Assembly: GCA_963932465.1 (NCBI GenBank) | Contig: OZ010798.1 | Location: 17,158,981-17,222,980, forward strand | From: Maratus speciosus | Taxonomy: Eukaryota; Arthropoda; Arachnida; Araneae; Salticidae | Length of the DNA stretch: 64,000 nucleotides | Reading direction: 5' to 3' | Part shown: piece after piece, positions 20,258-31,867 of the stretch | Layout of the letters: every line of letters begins with the position of its first letter | Numbering within the stretch: the first letter of the stretch is position 1 | Translations under genes and position numbers: made by a program | Notes under the pieces: model-generated | What the model was told of the DNA's origin: nothing | Database searches by the model: none | The model's input: the letters and a program-made list of their open reading frames with translations, nothing else

Positions 20258-23200
20258 AAATTTGCATATTACATGATCTATTGAGGAAATTCGCATATTT
20301 CGCACGATCTTTTGAAGAAATTCGCTCATTTTACACGATCCTTTGGCGAAAATCATGCATTTTACACGACCCTTTGGCGAAAATCGCGCTTTTTCCACAA
20401 CCTTTCAAAGAAATTCGCATATTACACGATCTTTTGCTAACATCTTTTGCGTATTTCGCACGAACTTTTGAAGAAATTTGTATATTTTACACGATCTTTC
20501 GATGAAATTTGCGTATTTCGCACAATTTTTTGAAGAAATTCTTATATTTTACATGATCTTTTGGTGAAATTCACGTATTTTACACGATCTTTCAAAGAAT
20601 TTCACATATTTTACAAGATTGTTTGACGAAATACAAATTCTTTCGCGATCATTTGACAAAAATCATATTTTATCGCGATTCTTTAATAACATTCGTGCTT
20701 TTTCTACGACCATTCAAAGAAATTCGCCTATTACATGATCTTTCGGCGAAATTTGCACAATCTTTTGAAGTGATTTGCATACTTTACACGGCACTTTGGC
20801 AAAAATCTCCAAATTTCCACGATCTTTCGCCAAAAATCTCGAGTTTTCCATGATCTTTCACCAAAATTCACTCATTTTCCACAATCTTTTAACAAAATTC
20901 ACGTTTATTTCGCGACCATTTGACAAAAATCACATTTCTTTGCAATTCTTTAACGAAATTCGCAATCCTTCGACGAAATTCTAGTTTTTTCCTCGACCTT
21001 TCAAAGATATTCGCATATTACACGATCTTTCTATGAAATTCGCACGATCTTTCGAAAAAATTCGCATATTTTACACGAACGTTTGACAAAAAGCACATTT
21101 TTTTCGCGATTCTTTGACGAAATTCAAAATCCTTCGCTAAAATTCGCAGTCTTTCCACGACCTTTCAAAGAAATTTGCATATTACATGATCTTTTGATAA
21201 AATTCGTGTATTTCACACAATCTTTTGCAGAAATTCGAATATTTTACACGATCCTTTGGTGAAAATCATGTTTTTTTGCAATTCTGCGATGAAAATAGTG
21301 TCTTTTTCGTGATCCTTTAACGAAAATAGCACTTTTACCGCAATCCTTTACCAAAAATCGTGCATTTTTCATGATCTTTTGCCAAAAATCTGGCGTTTTC
21401 CACGATCTTTCGCCAAAATTCGCTCATTTTCCACAATCTTTTAACAAAATTCACGTTTATTTTCGCAATCATTCGACAAAAATCACATTTTTTTGCGATT
21501 CTTTAACGAAATTCTCGTTTTTCCCACGACCTTTCAAAGAAGTTCGCATATTTTACAAGATCATTTGACGAAATACGCACCTTTTTTCACGATCATTTGA
21601 CAAAAATCACATTTTTTTTTCACGATTCTTTGATGAAATTCACAATTCTTCGCCGAAATTCGCAGTCTTTCCATGACCTTTCAAAGAAATTTGCATATTT
21701 CGCACAATCTTTTGCAGAAATTTTAATATTTTACACGATTTTTTGGCAAAAATCATGTTTTTTTTTCAATTCTGCGATGAAAATCGTGTCTTTTTCGTGA
21801 TCCTTTAACGAAAATCGCATTTTTCTCGCAATCCTTTGCCAAAAATTGTGCATTTTCCATGATCTTTTGCCAAAAATCTCGAATTTTCCACGATCTTCCA
21901 CCAAAAATCTCACGTTTTCCACAATCTTTTAACAAAATTCACGTTTATTTCGCGACCATTTGACAAAAATCACATTGCAATTCTTTAACGAAATTCGCAA
22001 TCCTTCGACAAAATTCTCGTTTTTTCCACGACCTTTCAAAGATATTCGCATATTACACGATCTTTCGAAGAAATTCGCATATTTTACACGAACGTTTGAC
22101 AAAAAGCACATTTTTTTCGCGATTCTTTGACGAAATTCAAAATCCTTCGCTAAAATTTGCAGTCTTTCCACGACCTTTCAAAGAAATTTGCATATTACAT
22201 GATCTTTTGATGAAATTCGTGTATTTCACACAATCTTTTGCAGAAATTCGAATATTTTACACGATCCTTTGGTGAAAATCATGTCTTTTTGCAATTCTGC
22301 GATGAAAATAGTGTCTTTTTCGTGATCCTTTAACGAAAATCGCACTTTTACCGCAATCCTTTGCCAAAAATCTGGCGTTTTCCACGATCTTTCGCCAAAA
22401 TTCGCTCATTTTCCACAATCTTTTAACAAAATTCACGTTTATTTCGCGATCATTCGACAAAAATCACATTTCTTTGCGATTCTTTAACGAAATTCTCGTT
22501 TTTCCTCACGACCTTTCAAAGAAGTTCGCATATTTTACAAGATCGTTTGACGAAATACGCACCTTTTTTCACGATCATTTGACAAAAATCACATTTTTTC
22601 ACGATTCTTTGATGAAATTCACAATTCTTCGCCGAAATTCGCAGTCTTTCCACGACCTTTCAAAGAAATTTGCATATTTCACATAATCTTTTCCAGAAAT
22701 TCGAATATTTTACACGATTGTTTGGCAAAAATCATGTTTTTTTTTCAATTCTGCGATGAAAATCGTGTCTTTTTCGTGATCCTTTAACGAAAATCGCATT
22801 TTTCTCGCAATCCTTTGCCAAAAATTGTGCATTTTCCATGATCTTTTGCCAAAAATCTCGCATTTTCCACGATCTTTCGCCAAAAATCTCACGTTTTCCA
22901 CAATCTTTTAACAAAATTCACGTTTTTTTTTCACGATCATTTGACAAAAATCACATTTTTTGTGATTCTTTAATGAAATTCGCAATCTTTCAATGAAATT
23001 CACGGTTTTCCCATGACCTTTCAAAGAAATTCGCATATTACACGATCTTTCGATGAAATTCGCATATTTTACACGATCGTTTGACGAAATACGCACCTTT
23101 TTTCGAAATCATTTGACAAAAATCACATTTTTTTTCGCAATTCTTTGACAAAATTTGCGATCCTTTGCCGAAATTTGCAGTTTTTCCACGACCTTTCAAA

Positions 23201-23535
23201 GAAATTTGCATATTACACGATCTTTTGACGAAATTCGTATCTTTTGAAGAAATTGACATATTTTGCATGATCATTGGCGAAAATAGTGTTTTTTCACAAT
23301 TCTTTGATGAAAATCGTGTCTTTTTCATGATCCTTTAACGAAAATCGCATCTTTCGCCAAAAATCTCACATTTTCCATGATCTTTCGCCAAAATTCGCTC
23401 ATCTTGCACGATATTTAGTAAAATTCACGTTTTTTTTGCGACCATTGATAAAAACCACATTTTTTTGCGATTCTTTGACGAAATTCGTCTTTTTTCCACG
23501 ACCTTTCAGACAAATTCGCATATTACACGATCGCA
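20258..23535 (-). repeat. 31-bp minisatellite array, array 3 (3.3 kb)
   Basis: About 105 units in inverse orientation to the other arrays (GATCNTTTGACGAAATTCGC, then ATNTTTTNCAC). A landmark TTTTAACAAAATTCACG recurs at about 20886, 21432, 21927, 22421 and 22906, showing a ~490-545-bp higher-order period of roughly 16 units. The transposon ends seen around arrays 1 and 2 are absent. Many 60-96-codon frames on both strands are repeat by-products. Confidence 0.92.
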
Positions 23536-24271
23536 TCATGTTTCATTTTTTAGAAAATATTTGTAAATTCCCTGACTTTTCCTAGATATTTTGAAATTTC
23601 CCTGACTGTCCATGACACTGGGAACACAGTAAATATAAAAAATATAATCATTGAAATAGCCCTTAGTCTCAGAACACAAAACAAAAGTAAAAACATTAAA
23701 AAAAAATCAGAAATAATATGCAAATTACTTATAAATAAAAGAAATACTTCTTTGACGGGCATAAAGTAAACACCACCCATATGTACTGATTTAAGACATG
23801 TAAACAAAAGAAAATTACATAAAATAAAATTTATATGCACTTAGCAAAACACATCAAGCTGCTATGCTTTATTAAACAATTATCAACCAATTATGTTCTT
23901 AAAAAGAAAATAAATCACTTACCGGTGAAATGGTAATCCAACTTTAAATCAATAAGCTGTAATACGATAATAATAAGCGATAAATGTAATATATCTTTAT
24001 TTGGCACAGGTGTCATATACACTCCATATTGGCACGATTTTTTTCTGACGCCAATGTCATATAAGCAACGGGTACTTAACTGGTGCCAAAGTGTCATTAT
24101 TTTGCTTGATATGGTAACGAGGTTTGGTTGGTGTTATGGTAACATCTATGCCGAATATTTTTACGGGTGCAGTGACATGCTTTTTTTTTAAACTGTCAAA
24201 ATGCACTCTTACCAGAGTTTCCTTAGGCAGTTTAGGGCGGGGTGGGTGGTGTACTGCACACCACCTGCCCT
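23536..24271. other. Unassigned sequence with short repeats
   Basis: At 23565-23630 TTCCCTGACT is repeated (a phrase common at ends of some elements). At 24000-24110 GGCAC/TGTCATATA phrases recur. At 24244-24272 there is a short GC-rich hairpin (GGTGGTGTACTGCACACCACC-like). The minus strand is open for 96 codons at 23550-23840 but looks like chance hydrophobic sequence. Confidence 0.45.
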
Positions 24272-24663
24272 TTGGTTGATTTGATTTGATTATCGGAGCC
24301 TACGCTCGATTATGAGGTTTTCAGCTTCGCTTCACTTGGCGGCTTTTTACCTCTAATGATCCAAAATTGCTAATACAGTTCTCTATAAACAGCTCTTTCA
24401 GTAGACGTTACATTCACAGAAGATAACTTGTTTTTATTGGGATTAAATTCCAGGAAGAACTCCCCTTCATCAGAATTCATCGCACTGTCAGCAGACAGAT
24501 CTAATCGCTGATAGAGTTGAGCTTGCTCTGTGCGAAACTTTCAGCATTCTAGAAGGTAGTGGTCAGTGGTTTCCAAGACTTGACACTCTGAGCAGAGGTA
24601 TGAATTCCATAGGCCAAAACAATGAAGTTGTGCCATGTTAGGCAACGAGCGGTTCTGTATGCC
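24272..24663 (-). pseudogene. 5'-truncated non-LTR retrotransposon, ORF2 C-terminus
   Basis: On the minus strand 24660-24541 reads RSLPNMAQLHCFGLWNSYLC, then SECQVLETTDHYLLEC: a C-x2-C...H-x4-C knuckle of the type found at the C-terminus of jockey/CR1-like reverse transcriptases. A frameshift follows TGA, and the tail resumes as FRTEQAQLYQRLDLSADSAM and ends ERAVYRELY with TAG at 24370-24372. The 3' part ends in a short TCAAATCAAATCAA run (24272-24290), typical of a non-LTR 3' tail. Everything upstream is missing, so the copy is dead on arrival and now frameshifted. Confidence 0.65.
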
Positions 24664-25601
24664 CTTTGGTTTAAAAAACAGCGTTCGAAATCCTTGGTGG
24701 TCCGCTGGTCCGAGACCACCAAAAATGCAATCGACCACTAATTTGAAAAATTTAATGGTCTGCAGGACCAGTAACTTTTTCCCCCCTTTCTCACAGGTAA
24801 ACTTAACTTACCCGTCCCCTAGAAAACCACAACCAAACACAAATCGCACAATAATTTAAAAAAATTGCATTAAATCTCAGTCATTTGAAATAAATAATCA
24901 GATAAATAAAACATCTAATTAATAATTTTATAGTTTTTCGTTATGCATACTGTTTATTTAATTTTTAGTAAATTATAATCTTACTATGCTGAAAATTTTG
25001 GATGGCTGTAAAGGAAGTTTGATTTATATTCTAAGAGGGAGGGGGGGGGAAGGTCACTCAAGGGTTAAAGGGACTTAATAGAATTTTATGTAGCGGGCCA
25101 GTGATGATAACTGCAGACCAGTAAATTCTCATGCTTACTGGTCCTTGGGACTATTTTTTATCAATTCTACTGCTGTAAAATATCACCCTTCTTGTCCCAC
25201 ATCCAAAAAAATTTGCATGCACATTGTTTTAATTGTGGTTGCCATGCACATTGTTTTAAATAAATTATATATCTAAGTTAAAAGCATTTCATTGTTTAAA
25301 ACCAGCAGCACTACTTGAAAATTTATATATTAAAAAAAAAAGAACAATACACAAAAACTGCAACTAATCAATAAAAAACTTAAATTGATTCTGAATTATT
25401 CAACTAGCTTCTAGTTAACTAGAAAAAAAAAACCCACCTCTATTATTCTTTTGAAAAAAGCAAATAATGATAATATCTTGAAACTACAAAATTCCCCTCC
25501 GAAATATTTGTATTGGTAAGACTTCGTTTTATTTTCTATTGTTGTCTCTATTCGATTTGTTTTAAAAAAAGGGGCCTGTTTTTTGGAAGTATACGAGTCC
25601 T
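24664..25601. other. Unassigned sequence, possible decayed hAT ends
   Basis: GGTCCGCTGGTCCGAGACC at about 24699 and GCAGACCAGTAAATTC with TTACTGGTCC at about 25113-25145 look like related inverted ends ~430 bp apart. A 9-base G run is at 25041-25049. TGCATGCACATTGTTTTAA-type text is duplicated at 25215-25260. No gene is seen. Confidence 0.4.
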
Positions 25602-25706
25602 TTGCTAAAATTATGTACCGAGCTAGATCTCCCTTTTTGAATCTGCAGGCATGGTCTCAGAGCCCTTTCAAAGAGACAAATCTAGCTCGGTACATAATTT
25701 TAGCAA
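25602..25706. repeat. Perfect 27-bp inverted repeat
   Basis: 25602-25628 and 25680-25706 are exact inverse complements (core TAAAATTATGTACCGAGCTA) around a 51-base spacer. The DNA or RNA could form a long hairpin. It may be a tiny MITE; no target duplication is obvious. Confidence 0.9.
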
Positions 25707-25894
25707 TCTTGTGGTTATGGACATTCATTTAAAAAACAATAATTAACGCGGAAGTATTACAAGAGCAAAAAGGGCTATAAAAATTAAGAGGAACGATCAA
25801 GCGTAGCATAAGAAAAAGTGAGCGGGAATGGAGTCACATGTATTGTAACCAATCGCCGGATATCGACAGTTGAGTTGAGGAGTTCTTCTGCTGC

Positions 25895-26042
25895 CGGGAT
25901 ACAGATACATTTACGCTGTTAGCGAAATGAGATTGACCAATCAGAAAACTTGTTTCCTTAAAGCAGGGAAAAGTTCCCGAAATACAAGCTTCTGATTGGT
26001 CGATCTCGTTTCGCTAACAGCGCAAAATCTATCTGGATCCCG
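25895..26042. mobile_element. 148-bp palindromic MITE
   Basis: The left arm CGGGATACAGATACATTTAC..GCTGTTAGCGAAATGAGAT is matched in inverse by the right arm ending ATCTATCTGGATCCCG, with ~65-bp arms and a few mismatches. The arms include GACCAATCAG, that is two opposed CCAAT boxes. No flanking duplication is certain. Confidence 0.75.
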
Positions 26043-26050
26043 AAAAGAAT

Positions 26051-26310
26051 TTAGAATAAAAAAATTATTTAAATGATATTAATTATTATATAATATTAAT
26101 AATTATTAATTATAAATAATTATTATTAATTATTTAAATTATATTATATTATTTATATTACGTAATATAAAATTAATATTATATATTAAAATTATATGAT
26201 TTATATGTTAATAAATATCAATAATTATTATTTATAAATATTATTATTAATTACTTTATTAATTATTATATTAATAATTTAAATAATAAATAATTATTTA
26301 GAATCAGAAA
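26051..26310. repeat. Almost pure A/T low-complexity tract
   Basis: About 250 bp of A and T in TAATTATTA/ATAATTAAT words, strongly self-complementary, with very few G or C. Confidence 0.9.
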
Positions 26311-26439
26311 TGCAGCCTCAGCTGCATAAACAATAATCAAATGTTCCAATGTAAATTTAAAATAAAATATTTAATAAGAATTATTTTTTTTTCATTCGTT
26401 TTTATAAAGTAGAAATAATTTTCATGCAAACTGGAAGTC

Positions 26440-27900
26440 ATGTCTTTTTGGGGAGAAGGGCAAATTGAGCATTTAGTAAATCCGGGTCCGGGTGTGCTAT
26501 GAAAAAGAAGAAAGGGGGACGGGATGCCTTCTCCCTGGATTTTGAAATTAAAGTTTAAAAAAAAATTCTTCTTTTGAAAAACATAGTAGGATTTATTCTT
26601 TTCAAGTAAGTAAAAAAAAAAAAAAGGGAAGCGTTTTTCCGTTTAGGGGAGGAGGGTGACATAGGATAGCAACTACCCCTGCCTAGATTTTCAATTCAGT
26701 AACTAATTTTATTTTCTTAATTTGAAAAACATAATAAAATTAATTCTTTGCCAGTGATTAAAAAAAAACCAGAAACCAATAACTTTCCGTTAGGAGGAGG
26801 GGGGGGGGGATGTCATATAACAGTCATTTGTTCCTCCCTGGATTTAAAAATATATGTACCTAATTTTTTTTTTCACAGATTTTGAAATAGTGAAAATTTT
26901 TTTAATTCGAGTGATTTAAATTAAAAGAGGAATTAAAAAGTTTCAGTTGAGGGAGCGGTATAGGAGGCCCATTGCCCTTCCGTGGATTTTGAAATTGTAC
27001 AAACTAAATTTCTTTTTTCGAGTAACTTAAAAAAAAGGAACCAAGAAATTTCAGTTTAAGGGAAGGTGGCACAGGAGACCAACTGCCCCTCCCTAGATAT
27101 TTCAATTTAAGTAACCCAATTTATTTTCTCCTGCTATGAAAAATCTAGTATAATTTATTCTTTGCGAGTAACTTAAAAATTAAGGTAACCAAAAATTTTT
27201 CGTTAGAAGGGGGGAGCCTAGGGGAGTGTCATTGCCGCTGGATTTTGAAATATATATATATAACTGAATTTTCTTTTTCTCCGATTTTGTATATAGTAAA
27301 TTTTATTTATACGCAGAAACTTAAAATATATAATAGACGGACAGTATAGCAGAAATATCAGTTGCCTGGGGGTGGGGAGGGGGGATAAGAGAAAAGCCAT
27401 TCCCCTTCACTGGATTTTGAAATTTAAGTAATTAAATTTTCTTCTTTTCTTTCTTTTTTTTATGAAATGCATAGTAAAATTCATTCTTTTTCAACATTTT
27501 AAAATAAAAGAAATAAAAAAATTCCGCTAAGGAGGGTGGGGGGGGGGGGGAGGACCATATGCCAATCCCTGCAGTCTGAAATTTAATTAATGGAATTATA
27601 TTATTTTCTCCGATTTTGAAAAATATAGTAAAATTTATTTATTCCGTATAGCTTAAAATTAAACAGAAACTAAGAATTTTTCTGTTGGGGGAGAGATTCA
27701 CCCCCCCCCCCTATATCTCACTCTTAGTAGTTAATTTCGGTCGAGTTTTTTTTATGTTTATGTATTTAAACTTTATCATAAAGTCAGGTTAAAAACAGTG
27801 TAATTTTTTTGTGGGGGGGGGGGGAGGGAGATGTAGCCCGAGGTTATCGGCATTCCCCTCCCGGATTTTGACATTTATTTTTAACTAAATATTTTCTTTT
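26440..27900 (+). repeat. ~150-bp degenerate tandem array, about nine units
   Basis: CCYTGGATTTTGAAAT recurs at about 26533, 26683, 26836, 26975, 27093, 27234, 27408, 27566 and 27860. Each is preceded by a G-rich stretch (often a 9-12 base G run) and followed by an A/T tract with AAAATTTATTCTTT. No frame is conserved between units, so it is not coding. Confidence 0.8.
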
Positions 27901-28267
27901 TCTCTTATCAACACATAATAAAATTTATACTTTTCGGCCAAGTAAAATAATTAAACACTAAGAGAAAGACGGGAAACTGGTAAAATTAAAGAGATGAAAT
28001 TACTTCAATACTACTGTATTACTACAGACGCAAAATCTCATTATTTTAAAAGTTTATGATGACTTCACTTAAACTATAGTATTTTTGAGGTTAATAGCAC
28101 AGAGAATTTTTGAAATAAAGGACCACAAAATTACGCCACATTAGCCGCAGAATTTCTAAAGTATTTTTATAGTCGAGATTGCACTACAGAAAATCTATAG
28201 TTGACTATAGAAAAACATCAAAAATACTCCACTTCTGTAGAAAAACTGCAGTTCATTTTTAGCTGGG

Positions 28268-28965
28268 CAGTTTCAGTTAGATAACTTGTTTCTATTTGAA
28301 TCATGCTTATCAGTAACCTATAGTGTTAAATAGTTCAAATTTTAAAAGATTTCTTTAACTTGAATTTAGTTAATGAAATCTTGAAATAATGCACACACAT
28401 TGTTTTCATAAATTCTTGGACACTTATTTGATTCGTTTTATTTATTTATAGCTGTATAATAATCCTAAGGTGGATCATAATGTGAAAAAGATTTATTTTA
28501 CATGTCTTTATATATAAAAAATATATATATATGTCGTCAATTTTAGCATATTTCATACCATGTTGAAAAATGTTAACACTTTTGGTGTATTACAGTGCAA
28601 GAGTTCAAAACATTAAAAATATAAAGTAAAAATAAAATTCTTTTATAATAACTGTCTGCGTTTTCATAGAAACATGTGAAAAGGAAACGTAAAATCTTAA
28701 AAACATGGAACGCTTAAATTTCCAAATATCGCTTATTTTACACTTGATAATTGAAATGTTGGCTAAAACAGTTTCAGTTAGATAAATTATTTCTATTTGT
28801 ATCATATTTATGAGTAATCTATAGTGTTAAAAAGTTCAAATTTTAAAAGATTTCTTTAACTCGATTTTAGTTAATGAAATCTTGGAATATGCACACACAA
28901 ATTGTTTTCAAAAATTCTTGTGACATTTTGATTCGTTTTAGATGGAGGATTGTAAAGGTCAATGG
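28268..28965 (+). repeat. ~480-bp tandem repeat, right part of unit 2 and unit 3
   Basis: 28268 continues exactly where 18455 stopped (GTTTCAGTTAGATAA). Unit 3 starts at about 28534 and runs to 28940, containing the uninterrupted GGCTAAAACAGTTTCAG. This provides the empty-site comparison for the 9.8-kb insertion. Confidence 0.85.
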
Positions 28966-29039
28966 AAATCACGACTATGAATTTATTGCATTGGTCTTTA
29001 ATTTTTTTGTGGTTTTATCTTTTTATCACTAGCCTGAAA

Positions 29040-29651
29040 AAAGTAATGATATCAATACAAAAACTCTTAACGGGTTAAAAGTTTGTGACGCAGCACTTTA
29101 TCTTTAGCTCTAAGAATTTTAAATTTGGAACTTAAAAATAATGATATCAAATTTTGAGTGACGCAATGCTATTAATTTACCTATACATATATATATATCA
29201 AAATTTATTCATTGATGCTTTATCATTTACATCTCATAAATTCGAATTATGAATTTTAAAAGATATGATATGAAAATTTAAGTGACGCCTTGATGTTGCT
29301 TAAAACGATTAGTTTTAAAATTCAATTTAAATTTTCTTTTGGTTAAATACATTTACACATCTAAACAATACTTTTCATTTTCAAATGCACTGTTGAATAT
29401 ATTACTTTCACTGAATCTATATAATGCACTGAATTGTATTCATTTGAATAAATTGATTTATCTTTTGTGCCACGCTATACAAAAATCAAAAGTAAAATTT
29501 ATGTAAATAGTTTTTTGCGTCATTGTATCCAAACTAAGTTAAATGTATGCAAATGGATAATATGACCAAAAAACTATTTACATAAATTTTACTTTTGATT
29601 TTTGTATAGCGTGGCACAAAAGATAAATCAATTTATTCAAATGAATACAAT
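29040..29651 (+). mobile_element. TGACGC-family element, copy 3, ending in a perfect 85-bp inverted repeat
   Basis: The left part (ATGATATCAATACAAAAAC, AACGGGTTAAAAGTTTGTGA) matches the 13811 and 14474 copies. At the right, 29433-29517 and 29567-29651 are exact inverse complements of 85 bp around a 49-base loop that carries CGTCATTGTATCCAAACTAA. The same loop sequence occurs at 14946-14985, where the inverted arms instead come from the other end of the element. Confidence 0.8.
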
Positions 29652-30211
29652 GATGATGATACATTGATGCCTTTTGGGACAGGTTGCTACGTGATCTCCT
29701 AGAAAGGAGGTCCCGCATGTATCTGCTCGGCTCTGGTTCAGGGAACTTTGGTTTTTACATTCCTTAATCGGGAAGGTCTGTGTGTGTGTGGGGGGGGACA
29801 AACAAACTAAACTTTACCCTGGGCACAGTTTTCTCTTTGCATGGTCCTATTGCTTGTAATTACTATAATTTTTAATTATTAAAAATGGTATTCTCATCAG
29901 TTATAAATATTAACTCTCTTTTGATACAAAATGAGACAGGTGCTTCATGTTGATGTTTGACATAAAATAAGATGTGCAATTATGCTGCTTTGTATTTTTT
30001 AATAGTTTTTTCAAGCATTTCCTAGGGATTAAAATAATAAAATTCCTAAAAATAACTGTAAATTTTACAAAAAGATCTTTTGAAGAAACAAACAATAAGA
30101 AATTATTGTATATCTTGTGTATATATATATATTGATTTATTCCTTTTGAATGAATGTGATGCACCAATAAAGTTTAGTAGAAATGTATATTTTGTCTTTT
30201 CTTCATTATAG
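29652..30211. other. Unassigned sequence upstream of exon candidate
   Basis: Somewhat higher complexity at 29660-29760, a TG run plus G run at 29780-29797, then AT-rich sequence with a pyrimidine-rich stretch (TTTTGTCTTTTCTTCATTAT) directly before 30211. No gene is called. Confidence 0.45.
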
Positions 30212-30353
30212 ATGTGTGCAGCGTAAAAATTATTTTGTGACAAGTGCAGGCAGGAGAAACTGGAAAGTTGGATTGTTGTTAAAAAAAAGTTTTGAAACTA
30301 TATTTTGTAATGTGGAAGGTTGTAAAAAATATTTGTTTTATATTTTACTGTGA
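30212..30353 (+). CDS. Candidate terminal exon, unknown product
   Basis: A good acceptor (TTTTCTTCATTATAG, AG at 30210-30211) precedes a frame that enters after one base and runs 46 codons to TGA at 30351-30353. It begins CVQRKNYFVTSAGRRNWKVG and ends CKKYLFYILL. AATAAA follows at 30362 and similar hexamers follow near 30400, as in a 3' untranslated region. A second terminal-exon candidate lies at 31213. No family is recognised; the acceptor, frame and polyadenylation hexamers together make it better than chance. Confidence 0.35.
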
Positions 30354-31212
30354 AAGTTTTAAATAAATATTTTTTGTATTTTGTTGTGAAAATTGCAAAT
30401 AAATATTTGTTTTGCTTTTAATGTGACTGTTTTATTGTGTAATTTGTAAGCTTTTTAATATGGGAATTATTTTAATAATTAATAAACAAAATAATTCAAC
30501 AGCGATTATCATTTTTTCGTACTATCATTCTTAACACTGCAGAATATATTTTATAAGTATTTCTTTTTGCCTTTTATTTTTTTTCCTTTACTGGTCTTAA
30601 ATTAAATTAGGAGTGAACTTTGACTTTTTATTTTGAATAACATTTTCAGGTATTCACTTTTGATAATTTTTACGTAAAGATTAAACTTTTCTGTGTCAAA
30701 TAATTTAAGTTTATTGTTTTATATTCAGCATTTAGTGTAATATGTGAAATCATTTAAAGTGCAATTAAAATATAGAAGTTCTTATTCATTAAAATAAGAA
30801 CAAAGGATGAAAAGAGTATCTTAACTTTTCTGCAGTTTGTGTTAATTCTTCATGTTCATAAAAGGCATTTACTGAGCTATTACTAATTGTATAATGTTAA
30901 ATGTATCCATGGCACTATCATATTTTGTTAAAGTAAGGTAATGTATTTAACGGTAAGTAAAACATTAAATTTAAAGTGGTATTTTACAGCCAAATTATCA
31001 CAACAGTAAAATGTGCTTTGGTCACTAAATATAAAACAGCATACTTTTTGCACTTTATTTATTTGACTTCAAAAATATTAAGATGTCTTATGCCGTAGCT
31101 TTTTTCTATTTAAAAAAAAATGTAAAACCATCATCGGAGCAACAAAATTATACTTTTTAATTTCATGTGGCACTTCATCACAGGACAATCAAATGCATAA
31201 CATTTGTTACAG
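30354..31212. other. AT-rich sequence between two exon candidates
   Basis: Several AATAAA hexamers at the left (possible 3' end of the 30212 exon). Otherwise no structure is seen. Confidence 0.5.
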
Positions 31213-31427
31213 ATACTGGGTGTTCCTAAAGTGGGTAGTGGATCAGGTAGTCCCATGCTTTTTTTAGTAAGTAAATCAAATAATTGCAAAATGAATAAAA
31301 TTGTCATTGAAAAAATGGTTCTTATGACAAAAATAGTAAATTAGAAAAATGTTCAACTCCAGATATTAAAAAATATCTGCAAGACAACATCTTAAATAGT
31401 GATGAAGCTATGATGGAAAATTTTTAA
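31213..31427 (+). pseudogene. Candidate terminal exon with one frameshift, unknown product
   Basis: TTTGTTACAG (AG at 31211-31212) opens a frame ILGVPKVGSGSGSPMLFLVS, continuing to NKIVIEK at a run of six A (about 31310). The original frame soon stops, but the next frame continues as GSYDKNSKLEKCSTPDIKKY and LQDNILNSDEAMMENF to TAA at 31425-31427. One extra A would fuse them into a ~71-residue tail. Either a homopolymer sequencing error or a real 1-base loss explains it. The composition is coding-like (Ser/Lys/Asp, MMENF end). The family is unknown. The pyrimidine tract is weak. Confidence 0.4.
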
Positions 31428-31867
31428 ATTGCACCATTTTGGATAATATTTGTTTAAATTAAGAATAAAGTATGTAAAATGATTATTATATGCAAGTAAG
31501 GAATTTTACCAAATTTCTTAAATATTCTTGAATCTTATCAAAAATATGTAAGATATATTACTATCTTCAATTTGCATTTTTGAAATTCCTATATTGTCAC
31601 TGAAAACATTTTTTACTTAATAAATTGTATAAACTAAGATATCTTGAAGATTGATTTTTTTTTAAAGAAAGGTTTATTGAATAATCTTTTTACAGGCTAT
31701 ATAATTTATTAAATAATTATGTTATAATTGATTATAATAATTAAAAGTGACAAGACATCAATGAATTGCCATAAATTTCAAAAATGCAAATTGTAGGCAG
31801 TAATATTCATTAAGCCATCGAGAGGTTATCGAGCCATCATAAACTAGTATGTTGTGGCCATCACAAA
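31428..31867. other. AT-rich sequence without a recognised gene
   Basis: Possible 3' flank of the preceding exon candidate. No repeat or RNA gene is seen. Confidence 0.5.

Larger units (their letters stand above)
18456..28267. mobile_element. 9.8-kb compound insertion with inverted termini
   Basis: It starts CCCAGCTAAAAATGAACTGC and ends with its exact inverse complement (GCAGTTCATTTTTAGCTGGG). The flanks are CA on both sides (18454-18455, 28268-28269). The uninterrupted site GGCTAAAACAGTTTCAG is present in the third repeat unit (about 28763), so one event with a 2-bp duplication is indicated. Subterminal regions (18456-18790 and 27980-28267) repeat CTGCAG/CTATAG/CTACAG phrases, and the left end also has short inverted CCGCAGTTGTAAAACTGCGG. 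No transposase is visible. The interior is a collection of other repeats. A CMC-like group is one possibility from the 2-bp duplication and subterminal repeats, but the superfamily is unresolved. Confidence 0.7.

Noticed and set aside
20183..23328. More than a dozen Phe/Lys-rich frames of 60-96 codons
   Set aside because: By-products of the inverted minisatellite array; open on both strands and built of the same repeated residues.
20258..23535. CRISPR array (31-bp repeats)
   Set aside because: Units are contiguous and degenerate with no unique spacers; the sequence is eukaryotic and no cas genes are present.
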